Shown in pieces: positions 1 through 7,463 of a DNA stretch of 15,577 nucleotides. Position 1 is the first letter of the stretch. Each line of letters begins with the position of its first letter. Source of the stretch: Bacteroidota bacterium (lineage in GTDB: Bacteria; Bacteroidota; Bacteroidia; Chitinophagales; Chitinophagaceae); the NCBI GenBank assembly GCA_023422565.1, contig JAFAGR010000089.1, forward strand, positions 1 through 15,577. Direction: 5' to 3'. The notes beneath the pieces are model-generated. The model ran no database searches and was not told the DNA's origin. It saw nothing but the letters and a program-made list of their open reading frames with translations. The position numbers and the translations under genes are program-made.

Positions 1-2
1 TC

Positions 3-842
3 TATAAACTCATTTCGCAAACCAAGGCCACGAAAACAGAAGAATTCTATTATAAAAAAGTTCTGCCACAGAAAGGCATAGATGAAGTGAGAATAGACGT
101 GGAGAATTGGGCTATCCAGAAAAAACAGGAAGTGGAAATTTTGAAAGAAAACGAAAGATTTCGAAAAGAGTTTCTGCAGAACCTGAGTCATGAACTGAAA
201 ACCCCGATTTTCGCGATTCAGGGCTATGTGGATACTCTGCTGGGCGGGGCAATACACAACGAAGACGTCAACACTAAGTTTCTTCAAAGCACGGCCCGTA
301 ATGTGGACAGGCTTGTGAATCTCCTTGACGACCTTGATGAAATTTCAAAACTTGAAAGTGGGGAGTGGAAACTTAATTTGCAGCCTTTCGTTATTCAGGA
401 TGTGGTGAAGGAAATCTACGATTCGCTTGAAATAAAACTTCGTGAGAAAACTATCAATGCCTTTATAAAAAAAGGATGTGAACTTCCATTAACCGTGGTG
501 GCAGACAAGGAAAAAATTCGCCAGGTGCTGATAAACATTATTGATAATGCGATCAAATACGGCCGTGAGAACGGTAACATTGAAGCAAGCTTTTACAGGG
601 TGGATGGAGAAAATATCTTAATAGAGATAAGTGATGACGGGCATGGCATTTCAACTGAACATATGCCGAGGCTTTTTGAGCGTTTTTACCGCACAGACCA
701 GGCCAGGAGCCGGGGCGCCGGCGGAAGCGGATTAGGCCTTTCAATCTGCAAACACATTATTGAAGCGCATGGCCAAACTATTCATGTTAGAAGCAAGATA
801 GACGTGGGTACAACATTCGGTTTTTCTCTTCCTTCAAAATAA
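3..842 (+). CDS. PhoR-like sensor histidine kinase, C-terminal part (5' end outside window)
   Basis: This is the cytoplasmic kinase half of a two-component sensor that autophosphorylates on histidine and passes the phosphate to a response regulator. The frame is open from base 3 to the stop at 840-842 (279 residues), so a GTG at 87 is not the true start and the membrane/sensor half lies outside the window. Seen: a charged linker (residues 1-55), an H-box with NLSHELKTPI (His63), an N-box ending IIDNAIKYG, G1 as ISDDGHGIS, an F-box with LFERFYRTD and G2 as GSGLGLSICKHI. All catalytic boxes look intact. The linker opening (YKLISQTK) resembles the segment after the second membrane helix in the short PhoR-type kinases of Bacteroidota. 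The link to phosphate is an inference from that resemblance and from the porin, DUF47 and PiT genes nearby. The partner regulator would be expected upstream, off the window. Confidence 0.93.
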   Translation, partial: YKLISQTKATKTEEFYYKKVLPQKGIDEVRIDVENWAIQKKQEVEILKENERFRKEFLQNLSHELKTPIFAIQGYVDTLLGGAIHNEDVNTKFLQSTARNVDRLVNLLDDLDEISKLESGEWKLNLQPFVIQDVVKEIYDSLEIKLREKTINAFIKKGCELPLTVVADKEKIRQVLINIIDNAIKYGRENGNIEASFYRVDGENILIEISDDGHGISTEHMPRLFERFYRTDQARSRGAGGSGLGLSICKHIIEAHGQTIHVRSKIDVGTTFGFSLPSK

Positions 843-846
843 AAAT

Positions 847-870
847 GCCACCCTTAAGAATAAGGGTGGC
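847..870. terminator. Terminator hairpin between convergent genes
   Basis: A perfect 10-bp inverted repeat (GCCACCCTTA / TAAGGGTGGC) with a 4-nt AGAA loop sits between the kinase stop (842) and the stop of the beta-helix gene (908). Read on the minus strand it is followed by ATTTTTATTTT, a good intrinsic terminator for the receptor operon. On the plus strand the T-tract is weaker (TTCTAT), but it may also end the kinase transcript. Confidence 0.85.
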
Positions 871-907
871 TTCTATCTAACCTGCTGTATTGCTTAAGAA
901 CTAACTT

Positions 908-2323
908 TTAGTAGCTGAATTTTGTCCAGGTCTTCCACCATGTATCGCCCGGTGCGGCGGCGCCAACATAGGTAACTGGAGTAAAAAACGAACTTAACTT
1001 CGCATGTGAAAAGCCGGCACCAGAATTTAGTATCGATCCTGCAGTGGGGTTAAAATCAGGATTTGAATAGTTGAAGGCGTCGCCTAAGCCAAGATCATTA
1101 TTTGTTGCCACGATCCTGTTTCCAAAGGAAGGCGTATTAAACCAGGAAACCATTGAGGCTGTAGTAGCGCCTGTGGGCGTTGTTGGGCTAACCGCATACA
1201 CAACTTCGTCTCCGGCCGGAACGCCCGCTATCACTGTATTCTGAACGAACAAGCCGGGCGATGCGCCTGTGATATTCAGGTCTGTCGGCCTTCCTTTACT
1301 TCCATCTATCAGCAATCCTTTGGGCCAGCCTGCAATAACTGAATTGAAGAGACTGATCGAAGAATTCCTCCTTATCTGAACACCGGCCAGATACAAATTG
1401 CTTCCGGTATTTGACAATGTTGCCTTAGGCCCAAGGATGGTAAAGTTGCTGAACACTGCAGATGTTTGAGGCATGTTCTCGCTTCCGTTTGCATCATTAT
1501 CGCTCTCGAAACCTTCCACCTTGCTTATGTCTGCCGCGGCACTATCGCGAAACACGATGCCGAACTGCACTTTTCCTGAATATCCCGCATCGGTATCAAA
1601 ATCGTCATCAAGTGTATGATAAGATATAAGGTGTGAAGCATTCACAGTTCCCCCAAAAAATTCGAATGCATCATCATTGGCATAAGAAACCTGCACGTGG
1701 TCAATTACTGTCTGATTACCTACGCCGGCGAGTGTTAAACTGTTGATCTCTTTATCCGGAAGAAATGCATACCCCGCATATTCAATACGCACATAACGAA
1801 GTATACCACTGTTGTCGGCCGGGTTTTGTTGTTGAGTTACCGGTGTGCCATAGAGGCCAAGCCCATCGCTGTTGTTTATTCCGCCTTCAATTTCACCAAT
1901 ACCCTGAATGCCGTTGAACGAACTGTTGGTTGGCGCATTTCCGAGAATCGTAAGTCCTGCCCAATCCCCGCGTTGCGGAGTTGGCTCTTCCGATGTGAAT
2001 ACTATCGGATCACTTACCGTACCATCAGCCACAATTTTTGAACTTCGTGTTATAACGAGTCCTCCATTCCTTCCTCTTTCACCTACTATCCTGGTGCCGG
2101 GCTCAATGGTGAGCACAGCACCGTTTGTAACATAAACGAGCCCGCGAAGTTTATAAGTGAACTCTTTCTTCAGGGTGCGGTTCTCAATGATCCTACCTTC
2201 AAGAATTACATTCTCCGTGTTTGTGGGCGGGTTTACCACAGTGCCATTGTCGTCTACCTCAATTTTGCGGCATTGAACCGAAGCCATTGACACTATCGCG
2301 AGGCCCAGTAATACTTTTTTCAT
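908..2323 (-). CDS. Secreted right-handed beta-helix protein, probable lipoprotein, partner of the TonB receptor
   Basis: The product is 471 residues from the ATG at 2323. An ATG at 2344 is in frame but would put seven residues before a good signal peptide, and it abuts the receptor stop. The 2323 start is preceded by an A-rich stretch typical of Bacteroidota starts. Residues 1-17 are a signal sequence followed by Cys18 (SVQC). Gln at -1 is a poor lipobox residue, so lipidation is likely but not certain. The rest is rich in short beta strands with Asn/Gly turns (GDWAGLTILG near 119-128), as in right-handed beta-helix proteins. Acidic loops at 217-224 (NDDAFEFF), 239-246 (DDDFDTDA) and 273-277 (ESDND) could bind metal or ligand. 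It lies 22 bp behind the TonB receptor in the same direction, the place SusD-like lipoproteins hold elsewhere, but it is not SusD-like. I know no assigned function. A surface ligand-binding role is inferred from position. Confidence 0.8.
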   Translation of the reverse strand: MKKVLLGLAIVSMASVQCRKIEVDDNGTVVNPPTNTENVILEGRIIENRTLKKEFTYKLRGLVYVTNGAVLTIEPGTRIVGERGRNGGLVITRSSKIVADGTVSDPIVFTSEEPTPQRGDWAGLTILGNAPTNSSFNGIQGIGEIEGGINNSDGLGLYGTPVTQQQNPADNSGILRYVRIEYAGYAFLPDKEINSLTLAGVGNQTVIDHVQVSYANDDAFEFFGGTVNASHLISYHTLDDDFDTDAGYSGKVQFGIVFRDSAAADISKVEGFESDNDANGSENMPQTSAVFSNFTILGPKATLSNTGSNLYLAGVQIRRNSSISLFNSVIAGWPKGLLIDGSKGRPTDLNITGASPGLFVQNTVIAGVPAGDEVVYAVSPTTPTGATTASMVSWFNTPSFGNRIVATNNDLGLGDAFNYSNPDFNPTAGSILNSGAGFSHAKLSSFFTPVTYVGAAAPGDTWWKTWTKFSY

Positions 2324-2345
2324 ATTTGTTTTAGGTTTAAGCATT

Positions 2346-5159
2346 TTAAAAGTTGTAAGAAAATGACAAGCTCACATTGGTTCCGCATTTCCTGCTTATG
2401 GCCAAAGCATCGCTGCCCTTATCATATTTCCTGTTATTGTTAAGATCGTGATAGAACCTTGCCTCACGGTTAAGGATATCCGAAATATTCATTTTTAGTT
2501 CTCCCCTGGTGCCCATCATCTTTTTCGCGATCTGGAAATCGAGCAATGCACGCGGCGCTTCCCATACCGGAGGATAATTATCGTTGATGGTTGTGCCATT
2601 GCTGGTTGAATTGCCTACGTAATAAATTCGTCTTCCGATCTGGTTCAATAACAATGTTGAGGTGATGCCATGCTTTTCAAGATCATACTGTAAACCAAGG
2701 TTGAGCAAGTATGGGCTTTGCCCTTGCATCGGCCTGTCAAGCCCCGGCACCCGGTTGTAGATATAAGACACATTTCCATGCACGGCAAAATTTTTAAGTG
2801 CGGCGATGCGTTCAAGTTTTTTTCTGAACTCCAATTCAAACCCATAGCTGCGCGCCTCTTCTGCGTTTATGTAATTAAACGTGCTGCTGCTGCCTGCACC
2901 GGATTGGTTGAAGTAAAGCTCGATCGGCTTATCGAAAAATTTATAAAACAGTCCGATTGTGAAAAGTTCACCGGCGCCGGGATAAAGTTCGTACCGCAGG
3001 TCTGCATTGGTAACGCGGGTGCGTTCAAGCCGGGGCTCACCTGTGATTGTTGCACCCATATCAAAGTCATAGAATGCGAATGAACTGAGCTCCCTGAACT
3101 CCGGGCGTATCACAGTTTGTGAGGCAGCCAGGCGTATGTTCGTTTTACGATCAAGCTTATAGGTAACATTAATTCCCGGGAGCAGGTCAGTCTTCTTACT
3201 GTAAAAATGCCTTGGATCCGAGCGCTTCATGCTTCCCACCACCTGGTCAAAATGTTCAACCCTTGCACCCCAAACCATCCGGAGTTTTTCAGAAAAGTTG
3301 TTATCAAATTGTATGTAGGCCGCATTCAGTATAGAATTAGCCACATAACGATAACGGCTATCCGAAATTTCGTTGAAAGCAAACTTGTTGTCGAACCCGT
3401 TGCCAAAGTTTTCCGGATTAAATACCACCGAAGCATCCAGGTGCCGTAAGTTTGGATTATCAGATGGGAGATAAATAGCAAAAGGCCTGCTGTTGAATAA
3501 CCTGTCCTTTACCTGGAAAAGATAACCGCCCTTTACTGTTTGCGAAACACCGTTGATACGGAAGTCGTGCGAAAGGTTTCCGCCGGCAGTATAATTATAA
3601 TCATTCAGAAATCCGAAATAGCGGCTGCCGCTTTTCTGTGAGGTTCGCGAAGCGCCGATCAGCAGAGAATAGGGAGAGTTAGGATCTGTCGGATCATCCT
3701 GGTTGTATTGCAATCGCCTTTGATCGGGAACATACTGATCGAGAATATTGAAACTTCCGAACCAGTTGAATTTTGAACTCAATTTTGAAAAATAATGATC
3801 ACCGCCTATCTGCGTATTAAAAAAAGTGTTGGCTTTAAAGGCCAATTCGGTTGCGCGTATATTATCACCAACCTCTGAATTACTTTCAAAATCCTTTCCT
3901 GAACGCAACGTACTGTAATTGGTAGTGTTTACGTTCAGTATGTTGCGAAAAGATATTTTATGATTCCTGCCTAATTCCAGAGCGAAGTTTGCGATGGCGC
4001 CTGCAAGTACATCCTGGCTGTATCGTGTGTTGAAATAATCAAAATTTAAGCTGGCCTGGTTATTCTGAACCGAATAGATGCTGTTTCTGTAAACAAGGCG
4101 CTTATTGCTTCTGTTATAATTTGCGCCCAATATTGCAGAGAGTTTGCTTCGGCCCAGGTTCTTTTTAAATCCCCCCGTGATCTGAATGTTCTGGTTAAGA
4201 ACAGGCAGCATCTTTCCTTCCTTTGGAGTAGCGGTCCAAACGTTGCTGAAGGTTAATCCGTAACGGATCTTGTCTTCATTGCTCATGGTATTGAAGGCCC
4301 CTTTAACCGGAAATCCTGCTGCCAGCCCACGCGTACCATCGTCATAACCTAAAAAATCTGTTTTACCTCCCTGGTAGGCATAAAAGTCTTTACCAATTGT
4401 TTGCGTATTAAAGCCCGTACCCACCTGTACCTGTAAAAAATTTCTTGCGGGCACATCTTTCGTATTCACCTGGATGATACCGCCTGCCCACTCTCCCGGA
4501 AGTTCAGGAACGAATGCTTTATTCACTATTATGTTGTCCACTATTGAAGAGGGAAAAATGTCGAAGCTAAAGGTCTTCCTGTCGGGCTCGGTACTGCTCA
4601 GTAGCACGCCATTCAACATTGCCTGATTGTACCTGTCTGCAAGCCCGCGCACAACAAGGTATTTCCCTTCCTGTATGCTGGTTCCCGGAATGCGTTTCAA
4701 TACCTCGCCTGTATTACGGTCAGGTGAGCGCTTAATACTTTCAGCGGAAACAACCTGTGCCACCGTGTTTGTATTCTTTTGATAAGCGATCATGGCATTA
4801 ACGGTCTCTTTTCGTGCAGAGGCTCTTACTACAACTGCTTCTTCCGTTCTTGCCTGGCGTTCGAGAACAATTTCTACCGTGGTCACTTTACCTGCGCTTA
4901 CTTCTACGCCTGTGATCTCCTTAGTTTGGAAACCTACAGAACTCGCACGCAGCGTGTATGCCTTACCGGTAGTCAGCTCAAAAGAAAATCGCCCTTCCTG
5001 GTTAGTGACTTTTGTGGAAGATGTTTCAATTATCTCTACCGAAACATTTCCCAACCCAGTGTTTTTCCCTGATTCTAAAACAGAACCTTCTACGGTGCCT
5101 GTTTGCGCACCGGCGAATAGATAAAAGAAAGTGCAAAAGAAAAGAAGTAATGCTCGCAT
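2346..5159 (-). CDS. TonB-dependent outer-membrane receptor with carboxypeptidase-regulatory-like N-terminal domain
   Basis: This is an outer-membrane active transporter that uses energy from TonB-ExbBD. I chose the ATG at 5159 (937 residues). An in-frame TTG at 5177 adds six residues and overlaps the likely promoter element. Residues 1-18 are a signal peptide (cleavage near AGA-Q19). Residues 21-100 form a beta-sandwich domain of the CarboxypepD_reg-like type (GTVEG... NQEGRFSF). A possible TonB box lies near 107-112 (EAVVVR). The plug spans about 120-237, with RGLADRYNQAMLNG and LPGEWAGGIIQVNT. A 22-strand-type barrel follows and ends in SFSYNF, the aromatic C-terminus read by the BAM complex. 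It heads a minus-strand operon with the beta-helix gene and has no SusD partner. Directly upstream is a striking 11-bp-phased repeat array. Substrate is unknown from sequence. Phosphate or a phosphorus-containing compound is inferred from context. Confidence 0.93.
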   Translation of the reverse strand: MRALLLFFCTFFYLFAGAQTGTVEGSVLESGKNTGLGNVSVEIIETSSTKVTNQEGRFSFELTTGKAYTLRASSVGFQTKEITGVEVSAGKVTTVEIVLERQARTEEAVVVRASARKETVNAMIAYQKNTNTVAQVVSAESIKRSPDRNTGEVLKRIPGTSIQEGKYLVVRGLADRYNQAMLNGVLLSSTEPDRKTFSFDIFPSSIVDNIIVNKAFVPELPGEWAGGIIQVNTKDVPARNFLQVQVGTGFNTQTIGKDFYAYQGGKTDFLGYDDGTRGLAAGFPVKGAFNTMSNEDKIRYGLTFSNVWTATPKEGKMLPVLNQNIQITGGFKKNLGRSKLSAILGANYNRSNKRLVYRNSIYSVQNNQASLNFDYFNTRYSQDVLAGAIANFALELGRNHKISFRNILNVNTTNYSTLRSGKDFESNSEVGDNIRATELAFKANTFFNTQIGGDHYFSKLSSKFNWFGSFNILDQYVPDQRRLQYNQDDPTDPNSPYSLLIGASRTSQKSGSRYFGFLNDYNYTAGGNLSHDFRINGVSQTVKGGYLFQVKDRLFNSRPFAIYLPSDNPNLRHLDASVVFNPENFGNGFDNKFAFNEISDSRYRYVANSILNAAYIQFDNNFSEKLRMVWGARVEHFDQVVGSMKRSDPRHFYSKKTDLLPGINVTYKLDRKTNIRLAASQTVIRPEFRELSSFAFYDFDMGATITGEPRLERTRVTNADLRYELYPGAGELFTIGLFYKFFDKPIELYFNQSGAGSSSTFNYINAEEARSYGFELEFRKKLERIAALKNFAVHGNVSYIYNRVPGLDRPMQGQSPYLLNLGLQYDLEKHGITSTLLLNQIGRRIYYVGNSTSNGTTINDNYPPVWEAPRALLDFQIAKKMMGTRGELKMNISDILNREARFYHDLNNNRKYDKGSDALAISRKCGTNVSLSFSYNF

Positions 5160-5174
5160 GCCGGATTGTTTTTG

Positions 5175-5182
5175 CAAAGAGC
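5175..5182 (-). promoter_or_regulatory. Candidate -7 element for the TonB receptor promoter
   Basis: The minus strand reads GCTCTTTG, a partial match (TTTG kept, TA missing) to the Bacteroidota TAnnTTTG element. It lies 15 nt before the chosen ATG and 7 nt after the last phased repeat. No TTG is seen about 17-20 bp upstream, where the -33 box should be. The repeat array fills that place, as expected of a promoter that depends on an activator. Confidence 0.4.
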
Positions 5183-5189
5183 GTAAATG

Positions 5190-5251
5190 AATGTTACCGG
5201 AAGGTGAGCTAATTGTTAAGCAAAGTTTACGGGAATGTTATGTGAATGTTA
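5190..5251 (-). promoter_or_regulatory. Six-unit 11-bp-phased repeat array, Pho-box-like operator
   Basis: Six 7-bp units begin exactly every 11 bp. Plus-strand positions are 5190, 5201, 5212, 5223, 5234 and 5245, reading AATGTTA, AAGGTGA, ATTGTTA, AAGTTTA, AATGTTA and AATGTTA. On the minus strand, which carries the gene, the consensus is TAACATT with 4-bp spacers. Three units are identical, one matches 6 of 7 and two match 5 of 7. A 7+4 direct-repeat layout is that of the E. coli PhoB box, and the TAACA core resembles the TTAACA repeats of Bacillus PhoP. Regulation by the response regulator of the PhoR-like kinase is an inference. Confidence 0.75.
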
Positions 5252-5270
5252 CCGGCCAATTATACATTGT

Positions 5271-5289
5271 GTACAAAGTTCTTTTGTAC
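5271..5289. repeat. 7-bp perfect inverted repeat GTACAAA-N5-TTTGTAC
   Basis: This short dyad lies between the porin stop and the phased array, about 20 bp upstream of the array as the receptor is read. It could be a second operator (for a dimeric regulator) or a weak transcript-end hairpin. No T-run follows on either strand. Its function is unknown. Confidence 0.4.
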
Positions 5290-5342
5290 CGCTTGCAGGT
5301 GACAAGGCCACCTATATAAGGTTGGCATCAATTCGAAGGAGG

Positions 5343-5360
5343 TTGGCGCCGCTTCGCCAA
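5343..5360 (-). terminator. Weak hairpin downstream of the porin gene
   Basis: A 6-bp stem (TTGGCG / CGCCAA) with a 6-nt loop starts 16 nt after the porin stop. No T-run follows on the minus strand, so if it terminates the porin transcript it does so weakly, or it protects the 3' end. Confidence 0.3.
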
Positions 5361-5376
5361 AAAGAATATAAAACGA

Positions 5377-6666
5377 TTAAAACCTGAACTGCAGCCTGGC
5401 AGTAAACACATCATCTTTTACATCTTCTGTAAATCCGGGAATGCTGGTTTTCTCGTTTCGCACATGAGCATAATAAAGTACGAGCTTAAAATTGTCTGAG
5501 AGATAATTTATGTAACCAAATCCGTAGGTATCATAACGAACATCAGCCGGTGAAAAGTTTGAACCTTGTGCGCCTACATTCAGCTTCTTTACATCACTAT
5601 TCGGATCGTAAAAATCATACTTGAATAATAACTGGTGGCGTTCTGAAAAAATGTTCTGCAAAAGGTAAACGTAGGCGCCTTTGAAATCACGCGCATGGTA
5701 TCCGTCGAAACCGGTTAAAAGTTCTGTTGGCGTTTCTGAATCTTCAGGCGTGCCGGTCTGTTTTCCGGCGATGTACTCACCGCGTAAAATCGTTTTCCCT
5801 TTCCTGTTGGCTAGTTCCAACTGCGCGTCTGCACCGTAATAACGCCGGGGTGAAACGGTTCCTTCATTACTCAATGAAGAATCGATAAGTACTTTTTGAT
5901 CAGTGGTGAAATATTGGTAACGGGTATTGCGTTCCAATCCGCCATATAAAACTGATGCGCCCGCGCTCAAGGTCAATCGGTTGCTGATCGCTTTAGGCTT
6001 AAGTGCAACTCTCCCGATAATATCTTTACGGTTATCAAAATCACCATCTGCTGTGATCCCTTGTCCGTTGAATACGCCCACATCCACTTTTAAAAATTTC
6101 AAAGGGTGTTTTTCTTTTCTCACATCGAAACTCAACATCGCTCCCAGGTCACGCTCGCTTTTCATGAGGATCTGGTTCATCCTTCCCCGTTCCGGACTTT
6201 CCCTTTCACTGCTGCTCAAATTCGTTTCGTAACCGAATGGCCTTGCGAACATTCCGGTGGTAAAGGAAAACAGCTTATACCTGTTCTCAAATATCCGGCC
6301 CCACACATCCCGCATGGTAAACCCTCTTTCATTTACATCAAACTGGAAAGCTATTTGCACTCCCGGCTTTGTGCCACGGTCAAAATGAACGTAATCTATC
6401 CGTATCCTGCTGCGCCTGAACATGAACCTGTTGCTCACCCGTTCATTAAAATCTCCGCCTTCAAAAGCATCAATTCCTTTTGACTCCGCCACCTGAAACT
6501 GAGGTTGAATGTAACCGCTGAACCTTAAATGGTCATATTCATTTAACACACCGATCAGCCGCTTTCCGGTTGATGTAGTGGTGTCAATCATATCCATCAG
6601 AAATTGCGCACGGCCGGAGTGGCACAGGAATAGCAGTAAAAAAAATAAAAATATGTTCGGGCGCAT
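5377..6666 (-). CDS. Phosphate-selective porin O/P family outer-membrane protein
   Basis: The product is a predicted outer-membrane beta-barrel porin of the OprO/OprP (Porin_O_P) family, 429 residues, the usual size. Residues 1-20 are a signal peptide (cleavage after HSGRA, before QFLMD). The mature part has alternating hydrophobic strands. Family-like segments include LRFSGYIQPQFQ, RFMFRRSRIRIDY and FTTGMFARPFGYE. The C-terminus is FTARLQFRF, ending in Phe as BAM substrates do. Family members elsewhere form anion- or phosphate-preferring channels. In Bacteroidota the annotation is broad, so selectivity is inferred. Divergence from DUF47-PiT and the repeats upstream support a phosphate role. 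The ATG at 6666 is the only start that gives a full signal peptide. The gene is monocistronic or weakly linked to the receptor operon, with a 217-bp gap. Confidence 0.87.
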   Translation of the reverse strand: MRPNIFLFFLLLFLCHSGRAQFLMDMIDTTTSTGKRLIGVLNEYDHLRFSGYIQPQFQVAESKGIDAFEGGDFNERVSNRFMFRRSRIRIDYVHFDRGTKPGVQIAFQFDVNERGFTMRDVWGRIFENRYKLFSFTTGMFARPFGYETNLSSSERESPERGRMNQILMKSERDLGAMLSFDVRKEKHPLKFLKVDVGVFNGQGITADGDFDNRKDIIGRVALKPKAISNRLTLSAGASVLYGGLERNTRYQYFTTDQKVLIDSSLSNEGTVSPRRYYGADAQLELANRKGKTILRGEYIAGKQTGTPEDSETPTELLTGFDGYHARDFKGAYVYLLQNIFSERHQLLFKYDFYDPNSDVKKLNVGAQGSNFSPADVRYDTYGFGYINYLSDNFKLVLYYAHVRNEKTSIPGFTEDVKDDVFTARLQFRF

Positions 6667-6674
6667 AGAAATTT

Positions 6675-6682
6675 CAAAATTA
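6675..6682 (-). promoter_or_regulatory. -7 promoter element of the porin gene
   Basis: The minus strand reads TAATTTTG, a perfect TAnnTTTG. Only 8 nt separate it from the ATG, so the leader would be absent or a few bases long. No TTG is seen at the -33 place. The phased repeats lie there instead, 10 bp upstream. Confidence 0.6.
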
Positions 6683-6692
6683 GTAAGAATTT

Positions 6693-6721
6693 CATGTTAC
6701 CTGAATATTAATAAATCATTA
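6693..6721 (-). promoter_or_regulatory. Three 11-bp-phased Pho-box-like repeats upstream of the porin
   Basis: Plus-strand units start at 6693 (CATGTTA), 6704 (AATATTA) and 6715 (ATCATTA), exactly 11 bp apart. They match AATGTTA at 6, 6 and 4 of 7 positions. On the minus strand they read TAATGAT, TAATATT and TAACATG. They have the same orientation and a similar distance to the ATG (about 26 bp) as the six-unit array before the TonB receptor (about 30 bp). The match is looser, so the call rests on the shared period and placement. Confidence 0.5.
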
Positions 6722-6759
6722 TCAATTTAACGGCCCGGCATTGCGGGGACCCGTTGCTT

Positions 6760-6767
6760 TAATTTTG
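6760..6767 (+). promoter_or_regulatory. -7 promoter element of the DUF47-pit operon
   Basis: TAATTTTG is a perfect TAnnTTTG, 16 nt before the ATG at 6784. A possible -33 box (ATTG, 6740-6743) lies 16 bp upstream, slightly short. No phased TAACATT repeats point in this direction, so this promoter may be constitutive, unlike the divergent porin promoter. Confidence 0.55.
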
Positions 6768-6783
6768 CCGAAATTTTATCGCT

Positions 6784-7431
6784 ATGTCATTTAACTCGAT
6801 ACTTAAGATCTTCCTGCCGAAAGACAGGATCTTTTACAGCCTTTTCGAAAAAGTTGCGGAAGAACTTGTAAAAATGGGAGCAAAGGTGAAAGAGGTGGTT
6901 TATGAACCAAGTTTTGAGAAGAGGGCAAAATTGATAAAGGATGCGGAAGATATGGAGCATGCAATGGATGATCTCACCCATAATATTTTTACCGAGTTGG
7001 GAAGAAACTTCATCACGCCTTTCGACCGTGAAGATATTCACCTCCTTGCATCCAGTTTAGATGATATAGCCGATTATATGTATGCTTCTGTAAAAAAGAT
7101 CAACTTTTATCATGTTGATCCGGATGATATCGGTATCCGCAAATTTGGCGACCTGATAGAGATCGGAACCGTACAGGTTCACAAGGCCGTTACCGAGTTA
7201 AGAAATATGAAGAACATGCGCCAGATCACCGATGCTCTGGTTGCAATTAACAGCATAGAAAACCAGGCTGATGATATTTTCGATATGAGCATCGAAAGAT
7301 TATTCGCCTCAGAGCCCGATGCAAAAGAAGTGATCAAAAAAAGGGAAATATATCAGGTTATGGAAATTGTTACTGATAAATGCGAAGACGCCGCCAATGT
7401 GATTGAAAGTATTATCATTAAATACGCTTAA
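6784..7431 (+). CDS. DUF47 / PhoU-like Pit accessory protein
   Basis: This is a cytoplasmic all-helical protein of the DUF47 (PhoU_div) family, 215 residues, the normal length. Members resemble one half of PhoU and are usually encoded directly before a PiT transporter, which they are thought to modulate. Seen: an N-terminal phrase typical of the family (FLPKDRIFYSLFEKVAEE) and helical acidic segments that resemble PhoU metal-binding motifs (DREDIHLLASSLDDIADY near 80-97 and EIVTDKCEDAANVIE near 193-207). It precedes the transporter by 32 bp in the same direction and both are probably on one transcript. It is divergent from the porin. Confidence 0.93.
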   Translation: MSFNSILKIFLPKDRIFYSLFEKVAEELVKMGAKVKEVVYEPSFEKRAKLIKDAEDMEHAMDDLTHNIFTELGRNFITPFDREDIHLLASSLDDIADYMYASVKKINFYHVDPDDIGIRKFGDLIEIGTVQVHKAVTELRNMKNMRQITDALVAINSIENQADDIFDMSIERLFASEPDAKEVIKKREIYQVMEIVTDKCEDAANVIESIIIKYA

Positions 7432-7463
7432 CCGGCTATTCAGAAAATCCACTACAAGATTTT

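Noticed and set aside
87..842. A GTG at 87 as the start of the histidine kinase
   Set aside because: The frame is open back to base 3 and encodes the usual linker of these kinases, so the gene begins outside the window.
2324..2344. An ATG at 2344 as the start of the beta-helix gene
   Set aside because: It lies one base after the receptor stop and adds seven polar residues before the signal peptide. The ATG at 2323 fits better.
5160..5177. A TTG at 5177 as the start of the TonB receptor
   Set aside because: It overlaps the likely -7 element and adds residues before a complete signal peptide that starts at the ATG at 5159.
5256..5262. A seventh unit of the phased array (CCAATTA)
   Set aside because: It is in phase but matches only 3 of 7 bases, no better than chance in AT-rich DNA.
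5335..5341. Shine-Dalgarno-like AAGGAGG on the plus strand
   Set aside because: No start codon and reading frame follow it, and Bacteroidota seldom use this signal.
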